The notes: generated from the letters alone by a model not told the origin. 64,000 nucleotides of DNA from an uncultured Pseudomonas sp. (GCF_913774235.1 NZ_CAJYDW010000017.1:62001-126000); one strand, 5' to 3'. Counted from the first letter of the stretch, positions 31,228 to 42,876 are shown. A program made the numbers and translations.

Positions 31228-33618
31228 CTATGACAGCCAGCCGGATGGCGCGGCGGCATTGGCCAGGACGAGGCGCGGGGCGTCGGTGGCGGTGAGTTGC
31301 TGCCAGGCCTGCTGCAGGGCCTCCTCGTCCAGGGCGGCGAGAGCCTGCTGCAGGGGCGTGAGGTCCAGGGCCCCGCTACGCTGGAAGCCCCACCAGAGGC
31401 GCTCGGCCAGGGCGGCGCGCTGAGTGGTGGCAGGGCTGAAGTCGCGCTCCAGTTGGCGGATGTTTTGCGCCAGCATCGCGGGCTCGGCTTGCACTGCAAA
31501 CAGACTGTCCGCCAGGCAGGCCTCGATTTCCGTCAGGATCTCCGTCGCCCGCGCATGGGGCGACTGCACGCCGATCAACAGGCCGCCGTGATCGCCGAGC
31601 TGGCGATAGGCGGAAAACACCGCATAGCCCAGTTGCCGCTCGCTGCGCAGGCGGCGGAACAGCGGTCCTTGCAGACGCGCCGCCAAGAGCCGCCAGGCGG
31701 CTTCGGTGGCGGGCTGTGCGCTGGGCTGCGGGCAGAACAGCAGCAGCGCCTGCTGGGCGTCGGTGCTGGGCTCCTGCTGCCAGTGACGGCCGGTGAAGTT
31801 GGGCGCTTCGTCCAGTGGTCCTGCCTGGAACTGCGGCGGTGGCGTGAGGGTGGCCAGGGACGCCTGTGCCACCTTGGGCAGGCCGCAGGCCAGGGCCTGC
31901 CAGCGCGGGCTTGCTTCATTCACTGTTAGCGGCGTGACGGCGGTCACTCGCTCGGGCAGGACCTTGAGCAACTGGCGGATCAGCATGGGTTCGGGCGTTA
32001 CCACAGGCGCCGGTCTGATGTTATCCAGCTCTGCCTCCAGGCTGTCGAGCGCCCGCTCCAGCACCGCCGGCAGCGCCGTGGCCCAGCCTTGCAGCCGCAA
32101 TTCCCAAGGCGCCCCGGGTGGGCTCCAGCGCAGGTTGACGCCCGCTTCGGCAGCCAGCCGGGGTAGCGCGCCCAGCACCTGGGCCTGAGGCGCGACCGGT
32201 GCCGGTCCCGGCCATTGCCAGCGCAGGAACAGCAGGCCTTCGCGCTGCTGGGGGGCGAGGGCCTGGCTGATCGGCCAGGGCTGCAGCGCCGGGACGCTCG
32301 GCGTGACGGGGTCAGTGAGCAGCGGATTGGGCGGCGGCAGGGCAAAGGGGGTGGCGATGGGAGCTGTTGTGCGCGAGGAGTCGGCCAGGCCGGCGGCGAA
32401 ACCGCTGAGACGCTCCGGGACCAGTTGCGCGAGCAGCCGCGGCCAGGCGGCCTGGGCGGCAGGCGAGAGCGCCGGTTGTGGCCAGACGTCTCCTGACCGA
32501 TCCAGCCAGAGGCGTTCACCCAGGCGCCTTACCAGCGCCAGGGCGGGCAGGGTGGCCCACTGGCGCTGGACCCGTGCGGCGTGGCCTTGCTGCAGCACGG
32601 CGAGCGGCGTCTGACGCAGGGCGTCCAGCCAGGCGAACAGGATGCGGGTCAGATGGCTGGGGCTGGCCTGGGGGCCGGGCGCGAGATCCAGCCGGAGCAG
32701 GCCCTGGCGTGCCTGGCGATAGGGCCAGGCAAGGCCCAGTCGTTCGGCCTGGCCCGCCTGGCGCAGGGTCGCGGGCAGGCCGCCGGGATGGTCGCCGAGC
32801 AGCAGGATTTCCAGCAGCTCCGCCGCTTCCCAACTGCCGGGTGGCAGAACGTCGAGGGCGAATTGCAGGGCCAGGGTCGGGGGCGCGGCAGCTGTGATCT
32901 GCCAGTGTTCGCCTGTAGCCGGGAGCGCTTGCGGCGTTACGGCGCTGGGCGCCGGGCCGGATGGTAGTAGGGCGCCGTGCTCGCGGGCCAGGTCCGCGAG
33001 TTCGTCCAGCGGTTGCGGACCGGCCAGCACCAGCAGGGCATTCTCCGCCCGGTAGTGCCGGTGCTGGAAGTCGCGCAGGGCCGCCTGGAAGGTCGGGCTC
33101 TGCAGCGGCAGGCTGTAACGGTTGCCGGCATGGAAGCCGGCGGCCGGATGGGTAGCGGGCAGCCCCATGGCCAGGGCCAGGTCGCGGCGGGTATCGGCGC
33201 TGCGTGACCAGGCGATGAATTCGGCGTGCAGCACCTCGCGCTCGCGGCGCTGGGCGTCCGCGGCCAGCAGGGGTGCAGCGAGCATGTCCAGCAGCCGGGC
33301 GAGGCCGGCGCCCAGGTGCTCGGGAGCCACGGCGAAGAAGAAGTCGGTGGTGGTCTCGCGGGTGCTGGCGTTGAGTTCGCCGCCGAGGCGCTGCACTAGG
33401 GGCATCAGGCCGTCGGCGGCCGGATAGCGGCGGCTGCCGAGAAAGAACAGGTGTTCGAGAAAGTGCGCCAGCCCTGGAAAGGCCCGCGGCGCCTGGTGAC
33501 TGCCGGCACCGATGCGCACCAGGGCGGCGGCCTGGGGTAGCTCGGGATCGTGCAGCAGGGCGACGGCCAGGCCGTTGGCCAGGCGCAGGCGGCGGTGGAG
33601 GGGGGCGGAGGTGGGCAT
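31228..33618 (-). CDS. pqqF: M16-family zinc peptidase PqqF
   Basis: This 796-residue insulinase-type peptidase has the inverted zinc motif HFLEH (His52, Glu55, His56) and the downstream Glu region REREVLHAEF about 75 residues later. Two M16 half-domains are recognisable, with the second catalytically degenerate half containing RLRSERQLGYAVFSAYRQLGD. In Pseudomonas, PqqF with PqqG cuts the PqqA peptide. It lies upstream of pqqA on the same strand, with a 181-bp gap that must hold the pqqA promoter; the direct and inverted TTACCGAT/ATCGGT elements there (31124-31141, 31174-31181) have no assigned role. Confidence 0.9.
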   Translation of the reverse strand: MPTSAPLHRRLRLANGLAVALLHDPELPQAAALVRIGAGSHQAPRAFPGLAHFLEHLFFLGSRRYPAADGLMPLVQRLGGELNASTRETTTDFFFAVAPEHLGAGLARLLDMLAAPLLAADAQRREREVLHAEFIAWSRSADTRRDLALAMGLPATHPAAGFHAGNRYSLPLQSPTFQAALRDFQHRHYRAENALLVLAGPQPLDELADLAREHGALLPSGPAPSAVTPQALPATGEHWQITAAAPPTLALQFALDVLPPGSWEAAELLEILLLGDHPGGLPATLRQAGQAERLGLAWPYRQARQGLLRLDLAPGPQASPSHLTRILFAWLDALRQTPLAVLQQGHAARVQRQWATLPALALVRRLGERLWLDRSGDVWPQPALSPAAQAAWPRLLAQLVPERLSGFAAGLADSSRTTAPIATPFALPPPNPLLTDPVTPSVPALQPWPISQALAPQQREGLLFLRWQWPGPAPVAPQAQVLGALPRLAAEAGVNLRWSPPGAPWELRLQGWATALPAVLERALDSLEAELDNIRPAPVVTPEPMLIRQLLKVLPERVTAVTPLTVNEASPRWQALACGLPKVAQASLATLTPPPQFQAGPLDEAPNFTGRHWQQEPSTDAQQALLLFCPQPSAQPATEAAWRLLAARLQGPLFRRLRSERQLGYAVFSAYRQLGDHGGLLIGVQSPHARATEILTEIEACLADSLFAVQAEPAMLAQNIRQLERDFSPATTQRAALAERLWWGFQRSGALDLTPLQQALAALDEEALQQAWQQLTATDAPRLVLANAAAPSGWLS

Positions 33619-33665
33619 GGGGGTAGCTTAACCGAGTCCGAGGGAAGGTGATGGCGCGGGGTTGG

Positions 33666-33762
33666 CCCTCACCCCGGCCCTCTCCCAGGGGGAGAGGGGG
33701 AAGAGCAGATGCGGTGCCTGGGTTTGCCCTCACCCCGGCCCTCTCCCCGAGGGAGAGGGGGA
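33666..33762. repeat. Two direct copies of a CCCTCACCCCGGCCCTCTCCC-type hairpin element
   Basis: Two direct repeats about 61 bp apart each begin CCCTCACCCCGGCCCTCT and contain the hairpin CCCTCTCCC/GGGAGAGGG (33678-33698 and 33739-33759). A third, more diverged copy with CCCTCTCC/GGAGAGGG lies at 33914-33933, right after the gcd stop. Confidence 0.75.
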
Positions 33763-33822
33763 AAAGCACTCCCTGGCGCCTTTCCATCTAGACAGAACGC
33801 CAATAGAGCTAAAGCCCAGGCG

Positions 33823-33850
33823 AAAAAAAATCCCGGCTGGGCCGGGATTT
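33823..33850 (-). terminator. Intrinsic terminator downstream of gcd
   Basis: A perfect 10-bp stem (33828-33837 with 33841-33850) with a three-base loop is followed on the minus strand by eight T residues (33830 down to 33823). It lies about 104 bp past the gcd stop and separates gcd from pqqF. Confidence 0.85.
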
Positions 33851-33953
33851 CGGGGTGGGGCGAGGGGGATTCCAACAGGATGTCAAAAATGCTCGAAGCA
33901 TCCTCGCCCCGGACCCTCTCCCGAAGGAGAGGGGAGCTCGGGCGCGGGCGCCC

Positions 33954-36386
33954 TTACTTCTGCTCGGGCAGGGCGAAGGCCATCACGTAGTCGCCCTGCT
34001 TGGTGCCCAGCGAGCCATGGCCGCCGGCATAGACCAGCACGTACTGGCGACCGTCCTTGCCGGTGTAGGTCATGGGGGTGGTCTGGCCACCGGCCGGCAG
34101 GCGGCCTTTCCACAGTTCCTTGCCGTTCTTCACGTCATAGGCGCGCAGGTACTGGTCCAGGGTGCCGCTGAGGAAGGCCACGCCACCGGCGGTGGTGACG
34201 GTGCCACCCAGGCTGGGCACGCCCATGGGCAGCGGCAGCGGGACCGGCGAGTTGTCGCGCACGGTGCCGTTCTTGTGCTTGTAGACCAGCTTGCCGGTGG
34301 TCAGGTCGAGACCGGCCACGTAGCCCCAGGCGGGTGCCTGGCAGGGCAGGCCCAGGGGCGACAGGAAGGCCGACAGGATCACGCCATAGGGCGCGCCCTT
34401 GTTGGGCTGGATGCCCTCGGTCTCGCTCTTGCGCGCCGGCTGGTTGGCGATCTCGTCACGCGGCACCAGCTTGGAGGTGAAGGCCATGTAGCTGGGGTTG
34501 AGGAAGGCGATCTGGCGGACCGGATCGACCGAAAGACCACCCCAGTCGAACACGCCGAAGTTACCTGGGTAGACGATCGAACCCTGGGTGGACGGCGGGG
34601 TGTAGATGCCCTCGTAGCGGTGCTCGCGGAAGGCGATGCGACACAGCGCCTGGTCGAAGGGCGTACCGCCCCACATGTCGCTTTCCTTGAGGGTCGGCGC
34701 GGCCAGATTGATCGAGGAGACCGGCTGGGTCGGCGAGGTATGGTCGCCGGACACCGCGCCCTGGGGCACCGGGGTTTCGGTGATCGGGTAGATGGGCTGA
34801 CCGTTGGTGCGGTCCAGCACATAGATGCTGCCCTGCTTGGTCGAGGCCATCAGCGCGGGTTTCACGCCGCCAGCGGTCTTGATGTCCACCAGGGTCGGCT
34901 GGCCGCCCACGTCCATGTCCCAGAGGTCATGGTGGGTGAACTGGTAGTTCCAGCGCACCTTGCCGGTGGCGATGTCGAGGGCGACCACGCCGGCGCTGTA
35001 CTTCTCGGAGGCCGGGGTACGGTCACCGCCCCATTGGTCGGGCATCTGGTTGCCCATGGGCAGATAGACCATGCCGACCTTCTCGTCGACGGCCATCATC
35101 GACCACATGTTGGGCGAGTTGCGGGTGTAGATACCGTCGGCGGCGATGGGCGCGGTGGCGTCCGGATTGCCGCTGTCCCAGTTCCACACCAGCTTGCCGC
35201 TGTGCACGTCGTAGGCGCGGATCACGCCGGACGGCTCGTCGGTGGAGACGTTGTCGGTGACGTGGCCGCCGATGATCACCAGGTTGCGGGTCACCGCGGG
35301 CGGCGAGGTGGAGTAGTAGCCACCCGGCGTGAAGCTGCCCATGTTGGCGCTCAGGTCGATCTGGCCGTTGTCGCCGAAGTCGCTGCACACCTTGCCGGTG
35401 TCGGCGTTGATGGCGATCAGGCGGGTGTCGGCGGTGGGCAGGAACAGGCGCCGCGGGCAGCTGTTGGCAACCGGGGTGCTCTGCTCCTCGACCGGCACGG
35501 CATTGCCGGTGGCCGGGCTCTGGCCGGCGGTGGTGGTACCGGCGTAGGTGGCGTCGTCGTGGTAGGCCACGCCGCGGCAGGTCATGTGCGCCCAGCCCTT
35601 GAAGCTGTCGGCGTGCTGGGTGCTCAGCTTGGGATCGAAGCGCCAGATTTCCTTGCCGCTGTCGGGGTCCACGGCGATCACCTGGCTGTGCGGCGTGCAG
35701 ACATAGAGCTTGCCGTTGACCTTGAGCGGGGTATTTTCCGCGGTGGTCTCCTGGGGATCGTTCGGCCCGGGGATGTCGCCGGTGCGGAAGGTCCAGGCCG
35801 GTTGCAGATCCTTCACGTTGTTCACGTCGATCTGCTTGAGCGGCGAGTAGCGGTCACCGAAGGCGGTGCGGCCATAGGAGGGCCAGTCACCGTCGGCGGC
35901 GGTCGGCGCGGCGCTCTCGATGCCGGCGGTATCGCGGCCCAGGTCGCCGTCCAGACGGTTGTAGTTGACGAACTGGGCGATCAGGGCAACAGCGCCGGCG
36001 ATCACCAGGGAGCCGACCAGCGGCAGGCCGCCGCTACGGCTGTCCAGCGGACGGCGGAACACCGGGATCAATAGCACCAGGCCAAGGACGAACCAGAGTG
36101 CCAGGCGCGGCACCAGCTGCCACCAGTCGAACTGGACTTCCAGCACGGCCCAGGCGGTGGACATCACCAGGAAGAAGGCATAGACCCAGACGCCACTGGC
36201 GCGCCGGATGCACAGCAGGTAGCCGCTCAGGGCGAGCAGTACGCCGCCGCCGAGGTAGTACAGGGAACCACCGAGGGTGGCCAGCTTGATGCCCAACCCC
36301 AACAGGGCCAGGCCCAAGAGGATGAACAGGATACCGAGCAACCTGGCGGGCAGGCCCCCCGGTCTCGCGTTGGAAGTGACAGTCAT
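33954..36386 (-). CDS. gcd: Membrane-bound PQQ-dependent glucose dehydrogenase
   Basis: This 810-residue quinoprotein has five N-terminal transmembrane helices (about residues 10-150) and an eight-bladed propeller in the periplasm. Gcd-type signatures are GDWPSYGRTAFGDRYSPL, TCRGVAYHD, STSPPAVTRNLVIIGGHV and PVPQGAVSGDHTSPTQP, with a C-terminal GGVAFLSGTLDQYLRAYD. It oxidises glucose to gluconolactone and passes electrons to ubiquinone. The closely related quinate dehydrogenase QuiA is the alternative, but the motifs fit Gcd better. It is the PQQ user next to the pqq locus, with its own terminator. An AACAATAA string lies 112 bp upstream (36498-36505, minus strand). Confidence 0.9.
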   Translation of the reverse strand: MTVTSNARPGGLPARLLGILFILLGLALLGLGIKLATLGGSLYYLGGGVLLALSGYLLCIRRASGVWVYAFFLVMSTAWAVLEVQFDWWQLVPRLALWFVLGLVLLIPVFRRPLDSRSGGLPLVGSLVIAGAVALIAQFVNYNRLDGDLGRDTAGIESAAPTAADGDWPSYGRTAFGDRYSPLKQIDVNNVKDLQPAWTFRTGDIPGPNDPQETTAENTPLKVNGKLYVCTPHSQVIAVDPDSGKEIWRFDPKLSTQHADSFKGWAHMTCRGVAYHDDATYAGTTTAGQSPATGNAVPVEEQSTPVANSCPRRLFLPTADTRLIAINADTGKVCSDFGDNGQIDLSANMGSFTPGGYYSTSPPAVTRNLVIIGGHVTDNVSTDEPSGVIRAYDVHSGKLVWNWDSGNPDATAPIAADGIYTRNSPNMWSMMAVDEKVGMVYLPMGNQMPDQWGGDRTPASEKYSAGVVALDIATGKVRWNYQFTHHDLWDMDVGGQPTLVDIKTAGGVKPALMASTKQGSIYVLDRTNGQPIYPITETPVPQGAVSGDHTSPTQPVSSINLAAPTLKESDMWGGTPFDQALCRIAFREHRYEGIYTPPSTQGSIVYPGNFGVFDWGGLSVDPVRQIAFLNPSYMAFTSKLVPRDEIANQPARKSETEGIQPNKGAPYGVILSAFLSPLGLPCQAPAWGYVAGLDLTTGKLVYKHKNGTVRDNSPVPLPLPMGVPSLGGTVTTAGGVAFLSGTLDQYLRAYDVKNGKELWKGRLPAGGQTTPMTYTGKDGRQYVLVYAGGHGSLGTKQGDYVMAFALPEQK

Positions 36387-36712
36387 GGCAGCGCTCGCAA
36401 TGCAATCGTGAAAAGAGACTTCGACTCGGCCGACGACATCGCAAAGGGGAACCGCGTGCGGATCTGTCGTCTGCTACGTCTGAACCTGTTGTCTGTCTTA
36501 TTGTTCCACCCCGTCGCCGGCTTCCCTGGCGGGAACTCAGCGCGGTTGCGCTGGGGCGAAGCGTGGGATGGCTCGGGAGGCGTCGGCTGAATCGGGCGGG
36601 TAGATAGTAAGCTAAGCATTGATTGATGTCACTTCGCGATGATGGGTGGACGCAAGCGGCGTAGCGCCCCGCCTGCTACCATCGCGAACCGCTCCTTGAT
36701 CCCTTCGTTTCC
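36387..36712. other. Divergent intergenic region gcd / AEC transporter
   Basis: This shared control region of 326 bp contains no gene. The only element recognised is AACAATAA on the minus strand at 36498-36505, a possible Hfq/Crc site if the gcd transcript starts above it. No sigma-70 promoter was clear. Confidence 0.5.
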
Positions 36713-37663
36713 ATGTCCGATGTGCTAGCCCTGATCCAGGCGACCTTCGACGTCACCGCCCCGGTCTTCGCCCTGGTCCTGCTCGGTGGCCTGCTCAAGC
36801 GTCTGGGCTGGATCGATACCGCCTTCATCAACACCTCATCCAACCTGGTGTTTCGCGCCACCATGCCGACGCTGCTGTTTCTCGGCATCGTCAAGGCCGA
36901 TCTCGGCGCCGCCCTGCAGCCGCTGCTGCTGGGCTACTTCGCCCTGGCCACGGTGGCGAGCTTCCTGGCAGCCTGGAGCTGGGCGATCTGGCGCTGTCCG
37001 CCTGCGGATCGCGGGGTGTACGTGCAGGGCGCCTTTCGTGGCAACTGCGGCATCGTCGGCCTGGCCCTGGCCGCCACCCAGTACGGCGACTACGGCCTGT
37101 CGGTGGGCGGGATCATGGCCGGCATGGTCATCCTCTTCTATAACGTGCTCTCGACCATCGTCCTGGCGCTCTACAGCCCGCACCTGGAGGCCAACTGGCG
37201 CACCCTGCTGCGCAGCATCCTCGGCAATCCGCTGATCATCGGCATCCTCCTGGCGATTCCCTTCGCCTATTGCCAGTGGCAGCTGCCCCGCTGGCTGGAT
37301 ACTTCAGCGCGCTACTTCGCCGGGCTCACCCTGCCGCTGGCCTTGATGTGCATCGGGGCCAGCCTGTCCCTGGCGACGCTGCGCGAGAGCAGTCGCCTGG
37401 CGCTGGGCGCCAGCCTGTGGAAGATCGTCTGGATTCCGCTGCTGGGGGTGCTGGGCGCCCTGGCCCTGGGCATCCAGGGGCCCGCGCTGGGCATTCTCTT
37501 CCTCTACCTGGGGTGTCCGACGGCGGCGTCGAGTTTCGTCATGGCCCGCGCGGCCGGCAGCAATGCCCAGCTGGCGGCGGCCATCGTGGTGCTCAGCACC
37601 CTGGGCGGGATGCTCACCACCAACCTGGGGTTGGTCCTGCTGAAAGGATTCAGCTTGGTCTAG
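36713..37663 (+). CDS. AEC-family (auxin efflux carrier-like) transporter
   Basis: This 316-residue inner-membrane protein has ten predicted helices in two halves. The conserved pattern FALVLLGGLLKRLGWID near the N-terminus, NLVFRATMPTLLF, and the second-half glycine-rich ALMCIGASLSL are typical of the AEC/YfdV family. Bacterial members export or import organic acids such as malate; the substrate here is unknown. It is divergent from gcd and stands alone. Confidence 0.85.
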   Translation: MSDVLALIQATFDVTAPVFALVLLGGLLKRLGWIDTAFINTSSNLVFRATMPTLLFLGIVKADLGAALQPLLLGYFALATVASFLAAWSWAIWRCPPADRGVYVQGAFRGNCGIVGLALAATQYGDYGLSVGGIMAGMVILFYNVLSTIVLALYSPHLEANWRTLLRSILGNPLIIGILLAIPFAYCQWQLPRWLDTSARYFAGLTLPLALMCIGASLSLATLRESSRLALGASLWKIVWIPLLGVLGALALGIQGPALGILFLYLGCPTAASSFVMARAAGSNAQLAAAIVVLSTLGGMLTTNLGLVLLKGFSLV

Positions 37664-37846
37664 CGTGACTGTCCGGACATCGGCTAGCCGAGAGCGTCCA
37701 TCGGTGTACCCGATAAATTGACTGACGAATGCGTGATAGTGCGCCGGTCATCCTGGCTTCCGTCGTCGCCCTTCGCTGAACGTTTATCGCGATCAAGGTC
37801 TGGCCGCGTTGGGGAGGCCGCCCGCCTCGTCCGCTGCGTGGTACCC

Positions 37847-39739
37847 ATGAAACGCTCTCTCCAATTCAGCCACAAGATCCTGCTGGCGGCCGCCCTGGTC
37901 GTGACCCTGGCCCTGGCCGGCTTCGCCAGCTTCAATGCCTACCTGCAGCGCCAGGCCATCACCCAGAGCCTGGAGGCCTCGCTGAGCGAGATCGGCCGGA
38001 CCACCGCCGGCAACATCGCCTACTGGCTCGACGCCCGCATCAAGCTCATCGACAGCCAGGCCCAGGCGCTGTCCCGCGACAGCAGCCCGGCCAATGTGGT
38101 CGGCCTGCTGGAGCAGAAGCTCTACACCAGCAACTTCGACTCCACCTACCTGGGTGAGGTCGACGGCACCTTTACCGACCGCCCCCATACGCCCATGGAA
38201 GCCGGCTACGACGCCCGCCAGCGTGACTGGTACAAGGCCGCGGTCAGTGCCGGTGGCCCCATCCTCACCGAGCCCTATCTCACCGCCCCGCCGCAGAACT
38301 TTCTCTGCATCACCATCGCCGCGCCGGTGTTGCAGAACGGCAAGCTGGTCGGCGTGGTGGCCGGCGACCTGGTGATGGACAGCCTGATGAAGATGATCAC
38401 CTCGCTGGACGCTGGCGGCCTGGGCGAGGCCTTCCTGGTCGATGCCGATGGCAAGATCCTGGTCAGCAGCCATGCCGAGCAGGTGCTGAAGTCGCTCAAG
38501 GACGTGTTCCCGGATCAGACCCCGACCCTGACCCCTGGCTTCCATAGCGTCGTGCAGAACGGCAGCGAGCGCCTGGTGAGCTTCACCCCGGTCGCGGGTC
38601 TGCCTTCGGTCAAGTGGTACCTGGCGCTGTCCATCGACCAGGCCAAGGCCTATGCCCCGGTGACCCAGGCGCGCAACCTGGCCATCGTCGCCACGGTCGT
38701 AGCGGTGATCGCCATCATCCTGCTGCTGGGCCTGCTGATCCGCGTCCTGCTGCGTCCGCTGCACGACCTGACCCGCGCCATGGCCGACATCGCCGAAGGC
38801 GAGGGCGACCTGACCCGCCGGCTGCCGGTGCAATCCCGCGACGAATTCGGCGCCCTGGCCGAGGCCTTCAACAAGTTCGTGGCGCGGATCCATACCTCGA
38901 TCCGCGACGTCGCCCAGACCACCGGTGAATTGAACCAGAGCACCCGGCACGTGCTGGAGGCTTCCCATTCGTCCATGCGCCAGTCGGATGTCCAGGCTCA
39001 GCGCACCACCAGCGTGGCGGCGGCGATCAACGAGCTGGGCGCCGCCGCCCAGGAGATCGCCCGCAATGCCGCCCATGCCTCGGGCGAGGCCAGCGAGGCG
39101 CGCACCCAGGGCGAGGAGGGCCGCGAGGTGCTCGACGAGGCGCTCCTCGCCATGCAGACCTTGTCGACGAAGATCGGCACCAGTTGCGAACACATCGAAG
39201 CGCTCAACGGCAAGGCGGCCAACATCGGCCAGATCCTCGAAGTCATCCGCGGTATCTCCGAGCAGACCAACCTGCTGGCGCTCAATGCCGCAATCGAAGC
39301 GGCCCGTGCCGGCGAAGCCGGCCGCGGCTTCGCCGTGGTGGCCGACGAGGTACGCTCCCTGGCCAGCCGCACCCAGAGTTCGGCGCAGCAGATTCAGCAG
39401 ATGATCGAGGAGCTGCAGAGCGGCTCCCGCGACGCCGTGGCCCTGATGCAGGAAAGCCAGCGGCAGAGCGCCCACAGCATGCAGGTGGCCAAGAGCGCCG
39501 GCGAGCGACTGGGCAGCGTGACCGAGCGCATCGGCGAGATCGATGGCCAGAACCAGTCCGTCGCTACTGCGACCGAGGAACAGACCTCGGTGGTGGAGAC
39601 CCTGAACATGGACATCAGCGAGATCAACCTGCTGAACCAGCAGAGCGTCGATAACCTCCAGTCGACCCTGGCGGCCTGTTCCGCCCTGGAAGCCGAGGCC
39701 GGTCGCCTGCAGCGGTTGGTGGGTGGCTTCCGCATCTAA
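37847..39739 (+). CDS. Methyl-accepting chemotaxis protein with dCache domain (copy 1)
   Basis: This 630-residue chemoreceptor has a transmembrane helix at about 10-30, a periplasmic dCache domain (about 35-275), a second helix (278-300), HAMP (about 300-355) and a cytoplasmic coiled coil with the hairpin tip [19 protein letters not shown]. The dCache pocket carries Tyr121, Arg126, Trp128, Tyr129, Tyr144 and Asp174, the known amino-acid-binding motif of PctA-type receptors, so amino acids are the predicted ligands. The frame is open from 37718, but the ATG at 37847 gives the normal short cytoplasmic N-terminus. It is followed 119 bp later by a near-copy. Confidence 0.92.
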   Translation: MKRSLQFSHKILLAAALVVTLALAGFASFNAYLQRQAITQSLEASLSEIGRTTAGNIAYWLDARIKLIDSQAQALSRDSSPANVVGLLEQKLYTSNFDSTYLGEVDGTFTDRPHTPMEAGYDARQRDWYKAAVSAGGPILTEPYLTAPPQNFLCITIAAPVLQNGKLVGVVAGDLVMDSLMKMITSLDAGGLGEAFLVDADGKILVSSHAEQVLKSLKDVFPDQTPTLTPGFHSVVQNGSERLVSFTPVAGLPSVKWYLALSIDQAKAYAPVTQARNLAIVATVVAVIAIILLLGLLIRVLLRPLHDLTRAMADIAEGEGDLTRRLPVQSRDEFGALAEAFNKFVARIHTSIRDVAQTTGELNQSTRHVLEASHSSMRQSDVQAQRTTSVAAAINELGAAAQEIARNAAHASGEASEARTQGEEGREVLDEALLAMQTLSTKIGTSCEHIEALNGKAANIGQILEVIRGISEQTNLLALNAAIEAARAGEAGRGFAVVADEVRSLASRTQSSAQQIQQMIEELQSGSRDAVALMQESQRQSAHSMQVAKSAGERLGSVTERIGEIDGQNQSVATATEEQTSVVETLNMDISEINLLNQQSVDNLQSTLAACSALEAEAGRLQRLVGGFRI

Positions 39740-39858
39740 AGATGGCGTGCGAAAGATCCGCCGTTTGGCTCAAGTAGTCATACTTATTTCCGATAAGCAT
39801 GGCGATGGACCATGCCCCGATTCCGGCATGGTCGCCTTGCGAAGGACGCAGACCCCGT

Positions 39859-41748
39859 ATGAAGCGACACCTGAAATTCAGTCATAAGATCCTGCTCGCC
39901 GCCGCCCTGGTGGTGACCCTGGCACTGGCCGCCTTCGCGGGATTCAACGCGTACCTGCAACGCCAGGCCATCGATCAGAGCCTGAGCGCGACCCTGAGCG
40001 AAACCGGCAAGGTGACCGCCGGCAACATCGCCTACTGGCTGGATGCCCGCGTCAAGCTCATCGAGGGTGAGGCCCAGACCCTGGCGCGGGACCGCTCGCC
40101 CGCAGGGCTGGTCGGTCTGCTGGAGCAGAAGGTCTACACCGGCAACTTCGACTCCACCTACCTGGGCGAGGTCGACGGCACCTATACCACCCGGCCGCTG
40201 CGCAACCTGCCGGCCGGCTACGATCCGCGCAAGCGGCCCTGGTACGCGGCCGCCACCGCCGCCGGCACCACGGTGCTGACCCCGCCCTATATCTTCGCCT
40301 CCTCCGGCCAGCTGGGCGTGACCATCGCCACCCCGCTGCTGCGCGACGGCCAACTGGCCGGCGTGGTGGCCGGCGACCTCAACCTCTCGGCCCTGGTGGA
40401 GATCATCACCTCGCTCAACGTCGGTGGGCTGGGCGAAGCCTTCCTCGTCGACGGTGACGGCAAGGTGCTGGTCAGCAGCCATCCCGAACAGGTGCTCAAG
40501 ACGCTCAAGGACGTCTTCCCGGAGCAGACCCCGTCCCTGCAAGCCGGCCTGCAGGCCGTCGCCCAGAATGGCAGCGAGCGCCTGGTGAGCTTCACTCCGG
40601 TCAACGGCCTGCCCTCGGTGAAGTGGTACCTCGGCCTGTCCATCGACCAGGCCAAGGCCTATGCCCCGGTGACCCAGGCGCGCAACCTGGCCATCGTCGC
40701 CACGGTCGTAGCGGTGATCGCCATCATCCTGCTGCTGGGGCTGCTGATCCGCGTCCTGCTGCGTCCGCTGCACGACCTGACCCGCGCCATGGCCGACATC
40801 GCCGAAGGCGAGGGCGATCTGACTCGTCGCCTGCCCGTGCAGGCCCGCGACGAATTCGGCGCCCTGGCCGAGGCCTTCAACAAGTTCGTGGCGCGGATCC
40901 ACGATTCGATCCGCGACGTGGCCCAGACCACCGGTGAGCTGAACCAGAGTACCCGGCGGGTGCTGGAGTCTTCGCAATCTTCCATGCAGCAATCGGATCT
41001 GCAGGCTCAGCGCACCACCAGCGTGGCGGCGGCGATCAACGAATTGGGCGCCGCTGCCCAGGAGATCGCCCGCAATGCCGCCCATGCCTCGGGCGAGGCC
41101 AGCGAGGCGCGCGCCCAGGGCGAGGAAGGCCGCGAGGTACTCGACGAGGCGCTCCTCGCCATGCAGACCTTGTCGACTAAGATCGGCGCCAGTTGCGAAC
41201 ACATCGAAGCGCTCAACGGCAAGGCGGCCAATATCGGCCAGATTCTCGAAGTGATCCGCGGCATTTCCGAGCAGACCAACCTGCTGGCGCTCAATGCCGC
41301 CATCGAAGCGGCCCGTGCCGGCGAGGCTGGCCGTGGCTTCGCCGTGGTGGCCGACGAGGTGCGCTCCCTGGCCAGCCGCACCCAGAGTTCGGCGCAACAG
41401 ATCCAGCAGATGATCGAGGAGCTGCAGAGCGGCTCCCGCGATGCCGTGGCCCTGATGCAGGAAAGCCAGCGGCAGAGCGCCCACAGCATGCAGGTGGCCA
41501 AGAGCGCCGGCGAGCGGCTGGGCAGCGTGACCGAGCGCATCGGCGAGATCGATGGTCAGAACCAGTCCGTCGCCACCGCGACCGAGGAACAGACCTCGGT
41601 GGTGGAGACGCTGAACATGGACATCAGCGAGATCAACCTGCTGAACCAGCAGGGCGTGGACAACCTCCAGGCGACCCTGGCGGCCTGTACCGCCCTGGAA
41701 GCCGAAGCCGGTCGCCTGCAGCGCCTGGTGGGTGGCTTCCGCATCTAG
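39859..41748 (+). CDS. Methyl-accepting chemotaxis protein with dCache domain (copy 2)
   Basis: This 629-residue chemoreceptor has the same architecture as its upstream neighbour and almost the same sequence from the second transmembrane helix to the C-terminus, including long stretches identical in DNA. The ligand-binding domain has diverged, but Tyr121, Arg126, Trp128, Tyr129, Tyr144 and Asp173 of the amino-acid motif are kept. It is therefore a tandem duplicate with a probably different amino-acid preference. The ATG at 39859 is chosen over the longer frame from 39799. It is convergent with the agl operon, only 16 bp from its end. Confidence 0.92.
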   Translation: MKRHLKFSHKILLAAALVVTLALAAFAGFNAYLQRQAIDQSLSATLSETGKVTAGNIAYWLDARVKLIEGEAQTLARDRSPAGLVGLLEQKVYTGNFDSTYLGEVDGTYTTRPLRNLPAGYDPRKRPWYAAATAAGTTVLTPPYIFASSGQLGVTIATPLLRDGQLAGVVAGDLNLSALVEIITSLNVGGLGEAFLVDGDGKVLVSSHPEQVLKTLKDVFPEQTPSLQAGLQAVAQNGSERLVSFTPVNGLPSVKWYLGLSIDQAKAYAPVTQARNLAIVATVVAVIAIILLLGLLIRVLLRPLHDLTRAMADIAEGEGDLTRRLPVQARDEFGALAEAFNKFVARIHDSIRDVAQTTGELNQSTRRVLESSQSSMQQSDLQAQRTTSVAAAINELGAAAQEIARNAAHASGEASEARAQGEEGREVLDEALLAMQTLSTKIGASCEHIEALNGKAANIGQILEVIRGISEQTNLLALNAAIEAARAGEAGRGFAVVADEVRSLASRTQSSAQQIQQMIEELQSGSRDAVALMQESQRQSAHSMQVAKSAGERLGSVTERIGEIDGQNQSVATATEEQTSVVETLNMDISEINLLNQQGVDNLQATLAACTALEAEAGRLQRLVGGFRI

Positions 41749-41764
41749 CCCGGCGTCGCCGCGC

Positions 41765-42859
<1,095 letters not shown>

Positions 42860-42876
42860 CCGGGAGTCCTCGTCGG

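Larger units (their letters stand above)
33619..33953. other. Intergenic region between gcd and pqqF with triple hairpin repeats
   Basis: There is no gene. It contains the gcd terminator (33823-33850) and three copies of a pyrimidine/purine hairpin repeat (33678-33698, 33739-33759, 33914-33933). Any promoter for pqqF must lie next to 33619-33670. Confidence 0.6.

Noticed and set aside
33855-36074. 739-codon plus-strand ORF opposite gcd
   Set aside because: Shadow frame of gcd; His/Gly/Val-rich with no recognisable fold.
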